Notes under the pieces: model-generated
What the model was told of the DNA's origin: nothing
The model's database searches: none
The model's input: the letters and a program-made list of their open reading frames with translations, nothing else
NCBI GenBank assembly: GCA_910586355.1
Contig: CAJUHJ010000022.1
Location: 1-36,638, forward strand
DNA from: an uncultured Lachnospiraceae bacterium
GTDB taxonomy: Bacteria; Bacillota; Clostridia; Lachnospirales; Lachnospiraceae
Direction of reading: 5' to 3'
DNA length: 36,638 bases
Translations under genes and position numbers: made by a program
Shown: in pieces, positions 24,263 through 32,454 of the stretch
Layout: every line of letters starts with the position of its first letter
How positions within the stretch are numbered: position 1 is the stretch's first letter

Positions 24263-25073
24263 ACGTCAATACTTAAGCGGCCCTTATATCCTTTGGGTAA
24301 TCGGATTTATCCTTCTTCCGATTTTAATGATTTTCTATTATGGGATTACAGATTCTTCTGGAAACCTTACTTTCGAAAACCTGCTTTCCATTGTACAGCC
24401 GGTACATCTAAAGTCCCTCTGGCTGTCGATAAAATTAGCGCTTATATGTACTGTCATCTGCCTTATCCTGTCCTATCCGCTGGCAATGATTTTAAACAGT
24501 TTACATTTAAAGCGCCAAAGTTTTGTCGTTTTTATTTTTGTACTTCCAATGTGGATGAATTTTATGCTCCGTATTTTAGCATGGCAGCTTCTGCTGTCCA
24601 ATAACGGCATTATAAATACGATCTTATCTTCCATTGGTATACCAAAACTGCAGCTTATCTATACTCCTGCCGCCGTCGTATTTGGAATGGTATACGATTT
24701 TCTGCCGTTTATGATTCTGCCGATTTACAATGCTATGGACCGGATTGGAAATGATGTCATTTGCGCCGCCAGGGATTTGGGGGCCAACCGTTTTCAGGTT
24801 TTTATTAAAATTATTTTTCCGCTTACAATTTCCGGCGTATTAAGTGGAATTATTATGGTATTTGTACCCGCATTAACCTCGTTTGTTATTTCTAATTTAT
24901 TAGGCGGCGGTAAAATTCTTTTAATTGGAAATGTAATCGAACAGGAATTTATGCAAAATATGGATTGGAACATGGGCAGCGGATTATCTATCGTACTGAT
25001 GGTATTTGTAATTGTCAGTATGACGTTTATGAATTCGCAAAATAAAGACGGGGAGGAAACTGCCGTATGGTAA
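24255..25073 (+). CDS. potB: spermidine/putrescine ABC importer permease
   Basis: A 272-residue permease with six predicted helices. The EAA-type loop for contact with PotA is seen in ICAARDLGANRFQVFIKIIFPLTISG. Its family and position directly after potA identify it as PotB. It overlaps potA by 8 nt and potC by 7 nt, so translation is tightly coupled across the operon. Confidence 0.93.
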   Translation: MFKRQYLSGPYILWVIGFILLPILMIFYYGITDSSGNLTFENLLSIVQPVHLKSLWLSIKLALICTVICLILSYPLAMILNSLHLKRQSFVVFIFVLPMWMNFMLRILAWQLLLSNNGIINTILSSIGIPKLQLIYTPAAVVFGMVYDFLPFMILPIYNAMDRIGNDVICAARDLGANRFQVFIKIIFPLTISGVLSGIIMVFVPALTSFVISNLLGGGKILLIGNVIEQEFMQNMDWNMGSGLSIVLMVFVIVSMTFMNSQNKDGEETAVW

Positions 25074-25846
25074 AAAAATTACTCAGCAGATGTTATCTGG
25101 CCGCTATTTTTTTGTTTCTATACCTGCCGATTCTGGTATTAATTGTACTTTCCTTCAACGATTCCAAATCAAGAGTTGTCTGGGGCGGTTTTACTGGAAA
25201 ATGGTACGTTTCCATGCTGAAAAATGAAACCATTATGGAAGCCTTTCTAACGACACTGCAAATTACGCTGTCTGCTTCTATCCTTGCAACCATCCTTGGA
25301 ACGCTTGCCGCAATCGGCATACAGGCCATGCGCCGCAGAGGAAAAACCATTTTACTCGGCGCGACAAATATTCCGCTGTTAAATGCGGACATTGTCACCG
25401 GAATTTCCATGATGCTTTTATTTGTACGTTTTACAAAACTGGGATTTACGACTGTTTTGATCGCGCATCTGACATTTAATATTCCCTATGTTATTTTAAA
25501 TGTGCTCCCAAAGTTAAACCAGACCAGCAAATCAGCCTATGAAGCCGCTTTAGACCTTGGCGCTTCCCCGCTGTATGCTTTTTATAAAATCGTCTGGCCG
25601 GACATCAGGCCAGGCGTAATTTCTGGTTTTCTTATGGCTGTCACAATGTCGTTAGACGATTTTTCAATTACTTATTTTACCAAAGGCGCCGGAGTCAATA
25701 CGCTCTCCACTATGCTTTATACGGAACTGCGGAAAGGAATTCAGCCGGAACTGTACGCGCTTTCCGCCCTTTTATTCGGAATTGCACTGATACTGCTTTT
25801 TCTCATCAATTTCCGTTCTTCCCGAAAAAATCCGATAAATAATTAA
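25067..25846 (+). CDS. potC: spermidine/putrescine ABC importer permease
   Basis: The second permease, 259 residues, six predicted helices. It has the PotC-type opening (FLYLPILVLIVLSFNDSKS) and the EAA loop YEAALDLGASPLYAFYKIVWPDIRPG. It pairs with PotB to form the membrane channel. The start overlaps the potB end, and potD begins 16 nt after it. Confidence 0.93.
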   Translation: MVKKLLSRCYLAAIFLFLYLPILVLIVLSFNDSKSRVVWGGFTGKWYVSMLKNETIMEAFLTTLQITLSASILATILGTLAAIGIQAMRRRGKTILLGATNIPLLNADIVTGISMMLLFVRFTKLGFTTVLIAHLTFNIPYVILNVLPKLNQTSKSAYEAALDLGASPLYAFYKIVWPDIRPGVISGFLMAVTMSLDDFSITYFTKGAGVNTLSTMLYTELRKGIQPELYALSALLFGIALILLFLINFRSSRKNPINN

Positions 25847-25862
25847 AAGGAGATACTGTTTT

Positions 25863-26918
25863 ATGAAGAAAAAACGAATTGGCCTGCTCATTCTTTTGTC
25901 CGCTGCCATTTTCCTGTCCGGATGTAAAGAACAAAAAGAAGACGAAAACGTTTTAACGATTTTAAATTACGGCAAGTATTTTGATCCGGATGCACTGGAA
26001 CAATTCGAAGAAGAGACCGGAATCAAAATCAAATATGAAGAATATGAAAGCCCGGAAGAAATGTACACAAAATACAAAGCCGGTTCCATTGATTATGACC
26101 TGCTTTGCACTTCTGATTATATGATTCAAAAATTAATTGAAGAAAACGAAGTTCTACCGATTCAGTTTGAAAACATTCCGGAATATCAAAATATTGATTC
26201 CCGAATTATTGAATCTTCCGCTTCTTTTGATCCGGATCATAAGTATACGCTTCCTTATTTTTATGGTACGGTAGGCATTTTGTATAATACAGATGAAGTA
26301 ACCCCAAAAGAAACAGACACGTGGAATATTTTATGGGATACGAAATATACTGGAAAAATCATTATGGAAAACAGTGTCAGGGACTGCTTTTTAGTTCCTT
26401 TAAAACAACTGGGATATTCTTTAAATACAACAGACCCCAAAGAATTAGAAGAAGCGCTTGATATGCTGATTGAGCAAAAACCATTGGTTTACGCATATTT
26501 TGTAGATGAAACGGGCGATGAAATGGCCGCCGGCAACGCTGCGCTTTCCGTCGTCTATTCCGGAGAAGCGGCATACGCGCAGTCTCTTTGTGACAACCTC
26601 GCTTACAGTGTCCCAAAAGAAGGTTCTAACCTTTGGATTGACTCATGGTTTATTCCAAAAACCTGCAAAAACAAAAAAAATGCAGAAAAATTTTTGGACT
26701 TTCTCTGCCGGAAAGATATTGCGGCCGCCAATTTTGACTATGTGTACTATGCCACTCCAAATACTGCCGTTTATGAAAATTTAGACGAAGAAACCAAACA
26801 AGATAAAACAATTTTTCCAGATTCATCCATCATCGAAAATTGCGAGACTTATACAAATTTGGATACCAAAGCCACCAATCTTTATAATCAATTATGGAAA
26901 GAATTAAAATCATATTAG
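25863..26918 (+). CDS. potD: polyamine-binding lipoprotein of the ABC importer
   Basis: A 351-residue substrate-binding protein. The N-terminus is a lipoprotein signal (basic MKKKR, hydrophobic stretch, lipobox LSGC with C21 as the lipid-bearing cysteine), so it is anchored outside the membrane. The mature part is the PotD/PotF type: LTILNYGKYFDPDALEQFEEETGIKIKYEEYES, then YDLLCTSDYMIQKL and LPYFYGTVGILYNTD. The acidic residues that hold polyamine amines are in these regions, but specificity for spermidine or putrescine cannot be set. AAAGGAG precedes the ATG. Confidence 0.95.
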   Translation: MKKKRIGLLILLSAAIFLSGCKEQKEDENVLTILNYGKYFDPDALEQFEEETGIKIKYEEYESPEEMYTKYKAGSIDYDLLCTSDYMIQKLIEENEVLPIQFENIPEYQNIDSRIIESSASFDPDHKYTLPYFYGTVGILYNTDEVTPKETDTWNILWDTKYTGKIIMENSVRDCFLVPLKQLGYSLNTTDPKELEEALDMLIEQKPLVYAYFVDETGDEMAAGNAALSVVYSGEAAYAQSLCDNLAYSVPKEGSNLWIDSWFIPKTCKNKKNAEKFLDFLCRKDIAAANFDYVYYATPNTAVYENLDEETKQDKTIFPDSSIIENCETYTNLDTKATNLYNQLWKELKSY

Positions 26919-26930
26919 GAGGACGCCGTA

Positions 26931-27809
26931 TTGGAACAAAATCAAAATGAGACGCTTGCAGTCAGAGTCTCAACTGTCAGCATTGCCGTAAATCTCATAT
27001 TATCTCTTTTAAAATTAGTCACTGGAATTTTTGGCAAATCAAACGCCATGATTTCCGATGCGATACATTCTGCTTCAGATGTATTTAGTACGGTTGTCGT
27101 GATTGTCGGCGTAAAAATGGCCCAAAAAAAAGCGGATGAAGAACACCCTTACGGCCACGAACGGATGGAATGTGCCGCGGCAATGATACTTGCTATGCTG
27201 CTTGCGGTCGTTGGATTTGGAATCGGCGCTTCCGGGATTCAAAAAATTTTATCCGGCAATTCCGATGCTTTTGTAATACCGACTCTTCTGCCCCTTATCG
27301 CAGCCGTCGTTTCCATTGCCGTCAAAGAGTGGATGTTCTGGTATACCAAATCTGCCGCCAAAAAAATCGATTCCGCAGCGCTTATGGCAGACGCATGGCA
27401 TCACCGTTCGGATTCCCTTTCTTCTATCGGTTCTTTTTTGGGTATCCTGTTTTCCAGAATGGGTTACCCTGTGATGGACGCCGTTGCCAGCGTTATTATC
27501 TGCCTGTGTATTTTTAAAGCTGCTTATGATATTTTTAAAGACGGGCTCGACAAAATGGTCGACCACTGCTGCGACACCGAAACCGTACAAAAAATCCGCG
27601 ACACTGCGCTTTCCATTGAAGGTGTTCGGGGAATTGATGATTTAAAAACGAGGCTGTTCGGTGATAAAATTTATGTGGATTTGGAAATTCTCGTAGAAAA
27701 AGATTTAAAATTAATAGACGCCCATACCATTGCGGAACAAGTACATGCAGTCATTGAACATGACTTTCCAAAATGTAAACACTGCATGGTACATGTAAAT
27801 CCATGGTAA
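26931..27809 (+). CDS. cation diffusion facilitator family efflux protein
   Basis: A 292-residue CDF transporter that exchanges divalent metal for protons. Helix 2 holds the metal site residues D43, H46 and D50 (SDAIHSASD), and helix 5 has DAWHHRSDSLSS. YGHERME follows helix 2, as is typical. The cytoplasmic C-terminal domain (about 205-292) has the ferredoxin-like CDF dimer fold and ends in HCMVHVNPW. The metal (Zn, Mn or Fe) cannot be assigned safely. The start is TTG with AGGAGG about 8 nt upstream, only 12 nt after potD, so it probably shares the pot transcript. Confidence 0.9.
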   Translation: MEQNQNETLAVRVSTVSIAVNLILSLLKLVTGIFGKSNAMISDAIHSASDVFSTVVVIVGVKMAQKKADEEHPYGHERMECAAAMILAMLLAVVGFGIGASGIQKILSGNSDAFVIPTLLPLIAAVVSIAVKEWMFWYTKSAAKKIDSAALMADAWHHRSDSLSSIGSFLGILFSRMGYPVMDAVASVIICLCIFKAAYDIFKDGLDKMVDHCCDTETVQKIRDTALSIEGVRGIDDLKTRLFGDKIYVDLEILVEKDLKLIDAHTIAEQVHAVIEHDFPKCKHCMVHVNPW

Positions 27810-27839
27810 TGGGCGTAAAAAGAACTTATTTAGAAACGT

Positions 27840-28217
27840 TTACGGCTGCTTTTTGTCATAATAATCATTGACGGCTGCTTTAATTGCCTCTTCTGCCAGT
27901 ACGGAACAGTGCAGTTTGTGGGCGGGCAGGCCGTCAAGCGCTTCTGTAACAGCCTTGTTTGTCAGCAAAAGCGCTTCTGAAAGAGGCTTTCCTTTAATCA
28001 TTTCTGTTGCCATAGAACTTGAGGCAATCGCCGAACCACAACCAAATGTCTCAAATTTAACGTCTGAAATCCTTTCATCTTCTATTTTTAAATAAATTTT
28101 CATAATATCGCCGCACTTTCCGTTGCCGACTTCTCCAATACCGTCTGCATTTTCAATAACGCCGACATTTCTGGGATGTTTAAAGTGCTCCATCACTTTT
28201 TCACTATATAAAGCCAT
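27840..28217 (-). CDS. iscU: iron-sulfur cluster scaffold protein
   Basis: A 125-residue NifU/IscU scaffold on which Fe-S clusters are built. The three cluster cysteines are present: C35 (GNGKCGD), C60 (TFGCGSAIASSS) and C104 (KLHCSVLAEEAI). The frame is open to 28280, but the ATG at 28217 begins MALYSEKVMEHFKHPRNVG like the family and has AAAGGAAA upstream. It follows the cysteine desulfurase by 20 nt. No hscA/hscB or fdx is adjacent, which fits the short clostridial NifS-NifU pair. A Suf-type clostridial name would also be acceptable. Confidence 0.93.
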   Translation of the reverse strand: MALYSEKVMEHFKHPRNVGVIENADGIGEVGNGKCGDIMKIYLKIEDERISDVKFETFGCGSAIASSSMATEMIKGKPLSEALLLTNKAVTEALDGLPAHKLHCSVLAEEAIKAAVNDYYDKKQP

Positions 28218-28237
28218 TTCTTTTTCCTTTCTGCTTA

Positions 28238-29422
28238 TTAAAGTATAAATGGTTGTTTTCCATTTATTTTGTCTCTCCATAATGGAGACATATTTCTTAA
28301 ATATTCCACCGTTTTGGGAACAATCTCTAATATCTGCTCTACTTCTTCTCTGGTATTTTGCGCGCTAAGCGACAAACGCAGGGAGCCGTGTGCAATTTCG
28401 TGCGGCCTTCCAATCGAAAGCAATACATGACTGGGATCGAGAGATCCAGAGGTACATGCCGATCCGGAAGAAGCGCAAATACCCTTTTCATCCAACAAAA
28501 GAAGCAGACTCTCGCCTTCAATTCCTTCAAAACAAAAATGTACATTTCCGGGCAGGCGCGAAATTTCATCTCCGTTTAATGCGGAATGCGGAATTTTTGA
28601 AAGCCCTTCCATTAACCGTAAACGAAGGTCAAGCAGCAATTCATTGTCTTTTTGCATTGCTTTGCAGGATTCCTCCAAAGCCGCCGCCATACCCATAATC
28701 GCTGGTACATTTTCTGTTCCGGCACGTTTTCCTCGCTCTTGTGCGCCGCCCTCCAGCCAATTTACCAAAGGGATTCCCCGTCTGGCATATAATACCCCAG
28801 TTCCTTTTGGCCCATGGAACTTATGAGCCGACAGGGAAAGCAAATCAATATTTTGTTCTTTCACATCAATCGGCAGACGCCCGGCTGCCTGTACTGCGTC
28901 CGTATGAAACACAATGTTTTTCTTTTTGCAGAGCGCCCCAATTTCTCCAACTGGCAAAACTGAACCAATTTCATTGTTCGCATACATCAGTGTCACAAGA
29001 CAAGTGTCTTCCCGAAGCGCCTGTTCTACCTGTTCTGGATAAACCATACCATTTTGATGTACGTCTAAAAGTTCTATCTCAAAACCCTCTTTTTCCAGTT
29101 TCTTAAGCGTATGAAGTACTGCATGATGTTCGAACGCAGATGAAATGATATGCGTTTTCCCTTTTTTCTTTCCGTTTTGGGCAGCGGAAATAATTGCCCA
29201 GTTATCGGACTCACTGCCCCCGGAAGTAAAATATATTTCTTTTGCGTCCGCCCCAATACAAGCGGCAATACGCTCCCTTGCTTTAGACAACGCCTCGGCA
29301 GCTTTTTGCCCTGCTTCATATAAACTTGACGGATTGCCCCAGGTTTCCTCCATAAAAGGAAGCATTGCATCTATGGCAGTCCGGCTCATTTTCGTTGTTG
29401 CTGCATTATCTGCATAAATCAT
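28238..29422 (-). CDS. nifS: cysteine desulfurase, NifS/IscS type
   Basis: A PLP enzyme that takes sulfur from cysteine for Fe-S cluster building. The N-terminus is YADNAATTKMS. The PLP lysine is K201 in SLSAHKFHGPKG. The catalytic cysteine is C323 in SSGSACTSGSLDPSHVL, placed on a long mobile loop as in group I enzymes. 394 residues, normal length. It lies between metY and iscU with 27- and 20-nt gaps, so assimilated sulfur and Fe-S supply look jointly controlled. Confidence 0.94.
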   Translation of the reverse strand: MIYADNAATTKMSRTAIDAMLPFMEETWGNPSSLYEAGQKAAEALSKARERIAACIGADAKEIYFTSGGSESDNWAIISAAQNGKKKGKTHIISSAFEHHAVLHTLKKLEKEGFEIELLDVHQNGMVYPEQVEQALREDTCLVTLMYANNEIGSVLPVGEIGALCKKKNIVFHTDAVQAAGRLPIDVKEQNIDLLSLSAHKFHGPKGTGVLYARRGIPLVNWLEGGAQERGKRAGTENVPAIMGMAAALEESCKAMQKDNELLLDLRLRLMEGLSKIPHSALNGDEISRLPGNVHFCFEGIEGESLLLLLDEKGICASSGSACTSGSLDPSHVLLSIGRPHEIAHGSLRLSLSAQNTREEVEQILEIVPKTVEYLRNMSPLWRDKINGKQPFIL

Positions 29423-29449
29423 ATATTCAAATTCCTTTCATAAGTAAAT

Positions 29450-30739
29450 CTATAATTTTTCTACGGCAGCAAAACCATTTTCCAAATCTGCAATAATATC
29501 GTCAATATGCTCTGTCCCAATTGAAAGACGAATGGTATTTGGATGAATCTGCTGCTCTTTTAATTCTTCTGCCGTCAGCTGCGAATGGGTCGTAGTCGCC
29601 GGATGAATCACAAGGCTTTTCACGTCCGCAACATTTGCAAGCAGAGAGAAAATTTTTAAATTGTCAATAAATGTATGCGCCTCTTCTTGTCCTCCTTTTA
29701 TATCAAATGTAAAGATAGAAGCCCCGCCGCATGGAAAATATTTTTCATATAATTTATGGTCTGGATGATTAAAAAGCGACGGATGATTGACACATTCCAC
29801 CAATGGATGCGCCGTTAAATATTCAACTACTTTCTTTGTATTTTCCGCATGACGCTCTAACCTAAGCGAAAGCGTTTCTACCCCCTGCAAAAGCAAAAAA
29901 GCATGAAACGGAGAAATAGAAGCTCCCATATCCCGCAGTAAGATTGCCCGGATATATGTGACAAAAGCCGCTTCTTTTGCCGCGTCCACAAAAGAAACTC
30001 CATGATAAGAGGGATTTTCTTCTGCAATATTCGGATAGTTCCCACTTAATTTCCAGTCAAATTTGCCGGAATCTACAATTATGCCTCCAAGAGCTGTTCC
30101 ATGTCCGCCGATAAATTTCGTTGCAGAATGGATGACAATATCTGCCCCATGCTCAATTGGACGAATAAAGTACGGCGTGCCAAACGTATTGTCAATCACC
30201 AGCGGCAGCCCATGCTTATGCGCAATCTCTGCAATTGCATCAATATCTGGAATATCACTGTTTGGATTCCCAAGCGTTTCTAAATAAATTGCCCTTGTGT
30301 TTTCTGATATTGCGCGTTCCACTTCTTCTAAATTGTGGACATCTACAAACGTAGCAGAAATTCCATAGTGCGGAAGCGTATGGGCAAACAGATTATAACT
30401 GCCCCCATAAATTGTTTTCTGAGAAACAATATGCCCTCCGTCTAATGCAAGCGCCTCAATTGTATAAGTAATTGCAGCCGCCCCGGAGGATACCGCAAGC
30501 GCCGCTATGCCGCCTTCCAATGCGGCAATTCTTTTTTCCAGTACGTCCTGCGTAGAATTTGTCAGCCTTCCATAAATATTCCCCGCTTCTTCCAACCCAA
30601 ACCGGGCTGCAGCCTGTGCAGAATTTTGAAAAACATAAGAAGTCGTTTGATAAATCGGCACTGCCCTGGCGTCCGTCGCCGGATCCGGCTCTTCTTGTCC
30701 AACATGAATCTGTAATGTTTCAAATTTATATTCACTCAC
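29450..30739 (-). CDS. metY: O-acetylhomoserine sulfhydrylase (aminocarboxypropyltransferase)
   Basis: A PLP enzyme of the Cys/Met metabolism family that makes homocysteine from O-acetylhomoserine and sulfide. 429 residues, the longer length typical of MetY compared with MetB/MetC. Family signatures: YQTTSYVFQN, IYGRLTNST, SGAAAITYTI, and the PLP lysine K208 in VIHSATKFIGGHGT. The C-terminal HPATTTHSQL and IRLSIGTEHIDDI are typical. The start is GTG with AGAGG upstream. It leads the metY-nifS-iscU unit. Confidence 0.93.
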   Translation of the reverse strand: MSEYKFETLQIHVGQEEPDPATDARAVPIYQTTSYVFQNSAQAAARFGLEEAGNIYGRLTNSTQDVLEKRIAALEGGIAALAVSSGAAAITYTIEALALDGGHIVSQKTIYGGSYNLFAHTLPHYGISATFVDVHNLEEVERAISENTRAIYLETLGNPNSDIPDIDAIAEIAHKHGLPLVIDNTFGTPYFIRPIEHGADIVIHSATKFIGGHGTALGGIIVDSGKFDWKLSGNYPNIAEENPSYHGVSFVDAAKEAAFVTYIRAILLRDMGASISPFHAFLLLQGVETLSLRLERHAENTKKVVEYLTAHPLVECVNHPSLFNHPDHKLYEKYFPCGGASIFTFDIKGGQEEAHTFIDNLKIFSLLANVADVKSLVIHPATTTHSQLTAEELKEQQIHPNTIRLSIGTEHIDDIIADLENGFAAVEKL

Positions 30740-30788
30740 AATATTTCGCCTCTTTTCTTTTTACATCATGATTTTCTAAACTAATATT

Positions 30789-30822
30789 AACATATACCTT
30801 TAAACCTACTTTGTCAATAGGT
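30789..30822 (-). promoter_or_regulatory. metY promoter with an overlapping dyad
   Basis: TTGACA (30812-30817), 17-nt spacer, TATGTT (30789-30794) on the minus strand, about 50 nt before the metY start. The -35 box lies inside a dyad ACCTA-N9-TAGGT (30804-30822), so a repressor bound there would block RNA polymerase. A cysteine-responsive Rrf2-family regulator such as CymR is a reasonable guess, but the arms are short. Confidence 0.6.
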
Positions 30823-30850
30823 AAACTAGAATATTTTGATTGTAAAATGG

Positions 30851-30872
30851 AAAAGCACCAAAACCTGCTTTT
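30851..30872 (-). terminator. weak hairpin upstream of metY
   Basis: AAAAGCA and TGCTTTT form a 7-bp stem with an 8-nt loop. On the minus strand the stem itself ends in TTTT. It would stop transcription coming from deoB and the hicAB debris before the metY promoter. Confidence 0.4.
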
Positions 30873-30905
30873 AAGGATCAGATGCTTTTATCAGTCGCTC
30901 TGTTA

Positions 30906-31010
30906 TTATATTAAAATATACTGCCCCGGAAACATCACGGCATAACCTCCTTCTTTATCAGGCACAATCTCCATACGATAGGGCAGTTCCATATATTCAT
31001 TCAACGTCAT
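30906..31010 (-). pseudogene. hicB: truncated HicB-type antitoxin remnant
   Basis: A 34-codon frame reading MTLNEYMELPYRMEIVPDKE then GGYAVMFPGQ before a stop. This is the normal start of a HicB antitoxin (IVPD-E-GGY-V-FP-LPG), which should continue for a further 80 or more residues. Everything after the first two strands is lost, so the protein cannot act. Its start overlaps the end of the hicA remnant in the usual hicA-hicB order. Confidence 0.75.
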
Positions 31011-31183
31011 CGATATCCACCTTGCTTTCTATTACTTTCTTAACCATTTCCACATATACTCTCTTTATCGGTTCGTGCTTAGGAATCGTAACCGGCCTGC
31101 ACCCTTCTTTCCGAAAAGTACAATGGCTGGTGCAGCTCATAACCATAACTTTCCAACACTTTTCGAAATTCGATAAAACGCAT
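30997..31183 (-). pseudogene. hicA: frameshifted HicA-type toxin remnant
   Basis: Starting at 31183 one frame reads MRFIEFRKVLESYGYELH, the usual HicA N-terminus. The next frame continues TSHCTFRKEGCRPVTIPKHE and then PIKRVYVEMVKKVIESK to a stop at 30997, the usual HicA C-terminus. The break falls where the catalytic GSH is expected. The codons there read TSH, consistent with loss of about 8 nt, so the key glycine-serine pair is gone as well as the frame. The toxin should be dead, in line with the ruined hicB behind it. Confidence 0.75.
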
Positions 31184-31273
31184 ATCTTTTCCAATAGTTT
31201 ATCCCACTTTGAGATCCAAATATCTCCCTGTCAGTATTATCAGTGGCGTCATATAAGGTGTTAAGTAATTTTC

Positions 31274-32425
31274 TTACAACATACTCCCCCCGCTGCATTT
31301 CACATCTATCCCAAATAAATCCAGAATCGTTGCCGCTATATCGCAAAACCCTTCTCTTGTCCCGAAATTTACACCGGAAGGAATCTGGTTTCCAAGTATC
31401 AAAAACGGCGTATACTCTCTGGAATGGTCCGTAGAAGACGTACTTGGATCGCAGCCATGGTCTGCTGTAATCATAAGCACATCTTCCTCACGTAATTTCT
31501 CTATCATTTCCGGCAGCTGGCTGTCAAAATATGACAGAGCTTTGGCATAGCCGTCCACATCATTCCGGTGTCCGTAAAGCATATCAAAATCCACCAGGTT
31601 CACAAAGCACAACCCTTCAAAATCCTTTTCCATCCATTGCACCGTCTGTCTGATTCCGTCTGCATTCCCCGAAGTGCGCACAAATTCTGTAATTCCTCTC
31701 CCAGCAAAAATATCTGCGATTTTTCCAATAGAAATCACATCAAAACCAGAATTTTTCAATTGATCTAACATTGTAATTTCGGGCGGTTCTAAAGAAAAAT
31801 CATGACGGCGCTTCGTCCGCGTAAAATTTCCATCCTCTCCGGAAAAAGGACGTGCAATCACACGTCCTACGCCATGTTTTCCAGTGAGCAGCTCTCTTGC
31901 CATCTTACAATATTGATATAACGTTTCCACCGGAATCACCTGTTCATGCGCTGCTACCTGGAACACAGAATCTGCAGAAGTATAGACAATCAAATCTCCG
32001 CTTTCCATATGTTTGCTGCCATAATCTTGAATAACCTTTGTACCGGAATATGGCTGGTTGCATAATACGCCGCGTCCGGTCTGTTTTTCAAATTCCCGAA
32101 TGATTTCAGCAGGAAATCCGTTTGGATAAGTCGGCAAAGCCGCATGTGAAATTATACCTGCAATTTCCCAATGTCCAATCGTCGTATCTTTTCCTTTGGA
32201 TAATTCCTTCATACGTGCAAAAGAAGCCAAAGGCGCCGCTTCTTTTTCTCCAATACAAACGCCGTCTATCCCAAAAAGTCCCAGCTTTTTTAGATTTGGC
32301 ACAGAAAAATATCTGCTCTTTGAAACTGCTAAAAGTGTATTGCTGCCGGCGTCTCCATAGTCTGGAGCATCCGGCATTTCTCCAATCCCTACACTATCTA
32401 ACACAATTAAAAACACTCTTTTCAT
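31274..32425 (-). CDS. deoB: phosphopentomutase
   Basis: DeoB interconverts ribose (or deoxyribose) 1-phosphate and 5-phosphate in nucleoside salvage. It is of the alkaline phosphatase superfamily with two Mn ions. N-terminal FLIVLDSVGIGEMPDA (D10 is a metal ligand), the catalytic threonine in GKDTTIGHWE, and the C-terminal metal site TADHGCDPST then DHSREYTP are all present. 383 residues, complete. It starts 29 nt after the 896-residue protein's stop. The last bases lie close to the hicAB debris, but the C-terminus ends normally (GGSML). Confidence 0.95.
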   Translation of the reverse strand: MKRVFLIVLDSVGIGEMPDAPDYGDAGSNTLLAVSKSRYFSVPNLKKLGLFGIDGVCIGEKEAAPLASFARMKELSKGKDTTIGHWEIAGIISHAALPTYPNGFPAEIIREFEKQTGRGVLCNQPYSGTKVIQDYGSKHMESGDLIVYTSADSVFQVAAHEQVIPVETLYQYCKMARELLTGKHGVGRVIARPFSGEDGNFTRTKRRHDFSLEPPEITMLDQLKNSGFDVISIGKIADIFAGRGITEFVRTSGNADGIRQTVQWMEKDFEGLCFVNLVDFDMLYGHRNDVDGYAKALSYFDSQLPEMIEKLREEDVLMITADHGCDPSTSSTDHSREYTPFLILGNQIPSGVNFGTREGFCDIAATILDLFGIDVKCSGGSML

Positions 32426-32454
32426 TGTTTCGCCTTTCTGACACTCAAATCTGT

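Noticed and set aside
30740..30840. Possible S-box or T-box leader before metY
   Set aside because: The promoter leaves only about 45 nt of leader, too short for either riboswitch, and no conserved core is visible.
31195..31273. A minus-strand fragment reading YMTPLIILTGRYLDLKVG, similar to the SymE toxin core
   Set aside because: Only about 18 residues, no start, and stops on both sides. It could be more toxin debris beside hicAB, but the match is too short to call.
31137..31346. A 69-codon minus-strand frame spanning the deoB end and hicA start
   Set aside because: It overlaps the conserved end of deoB in another frame and shows no family pattern.
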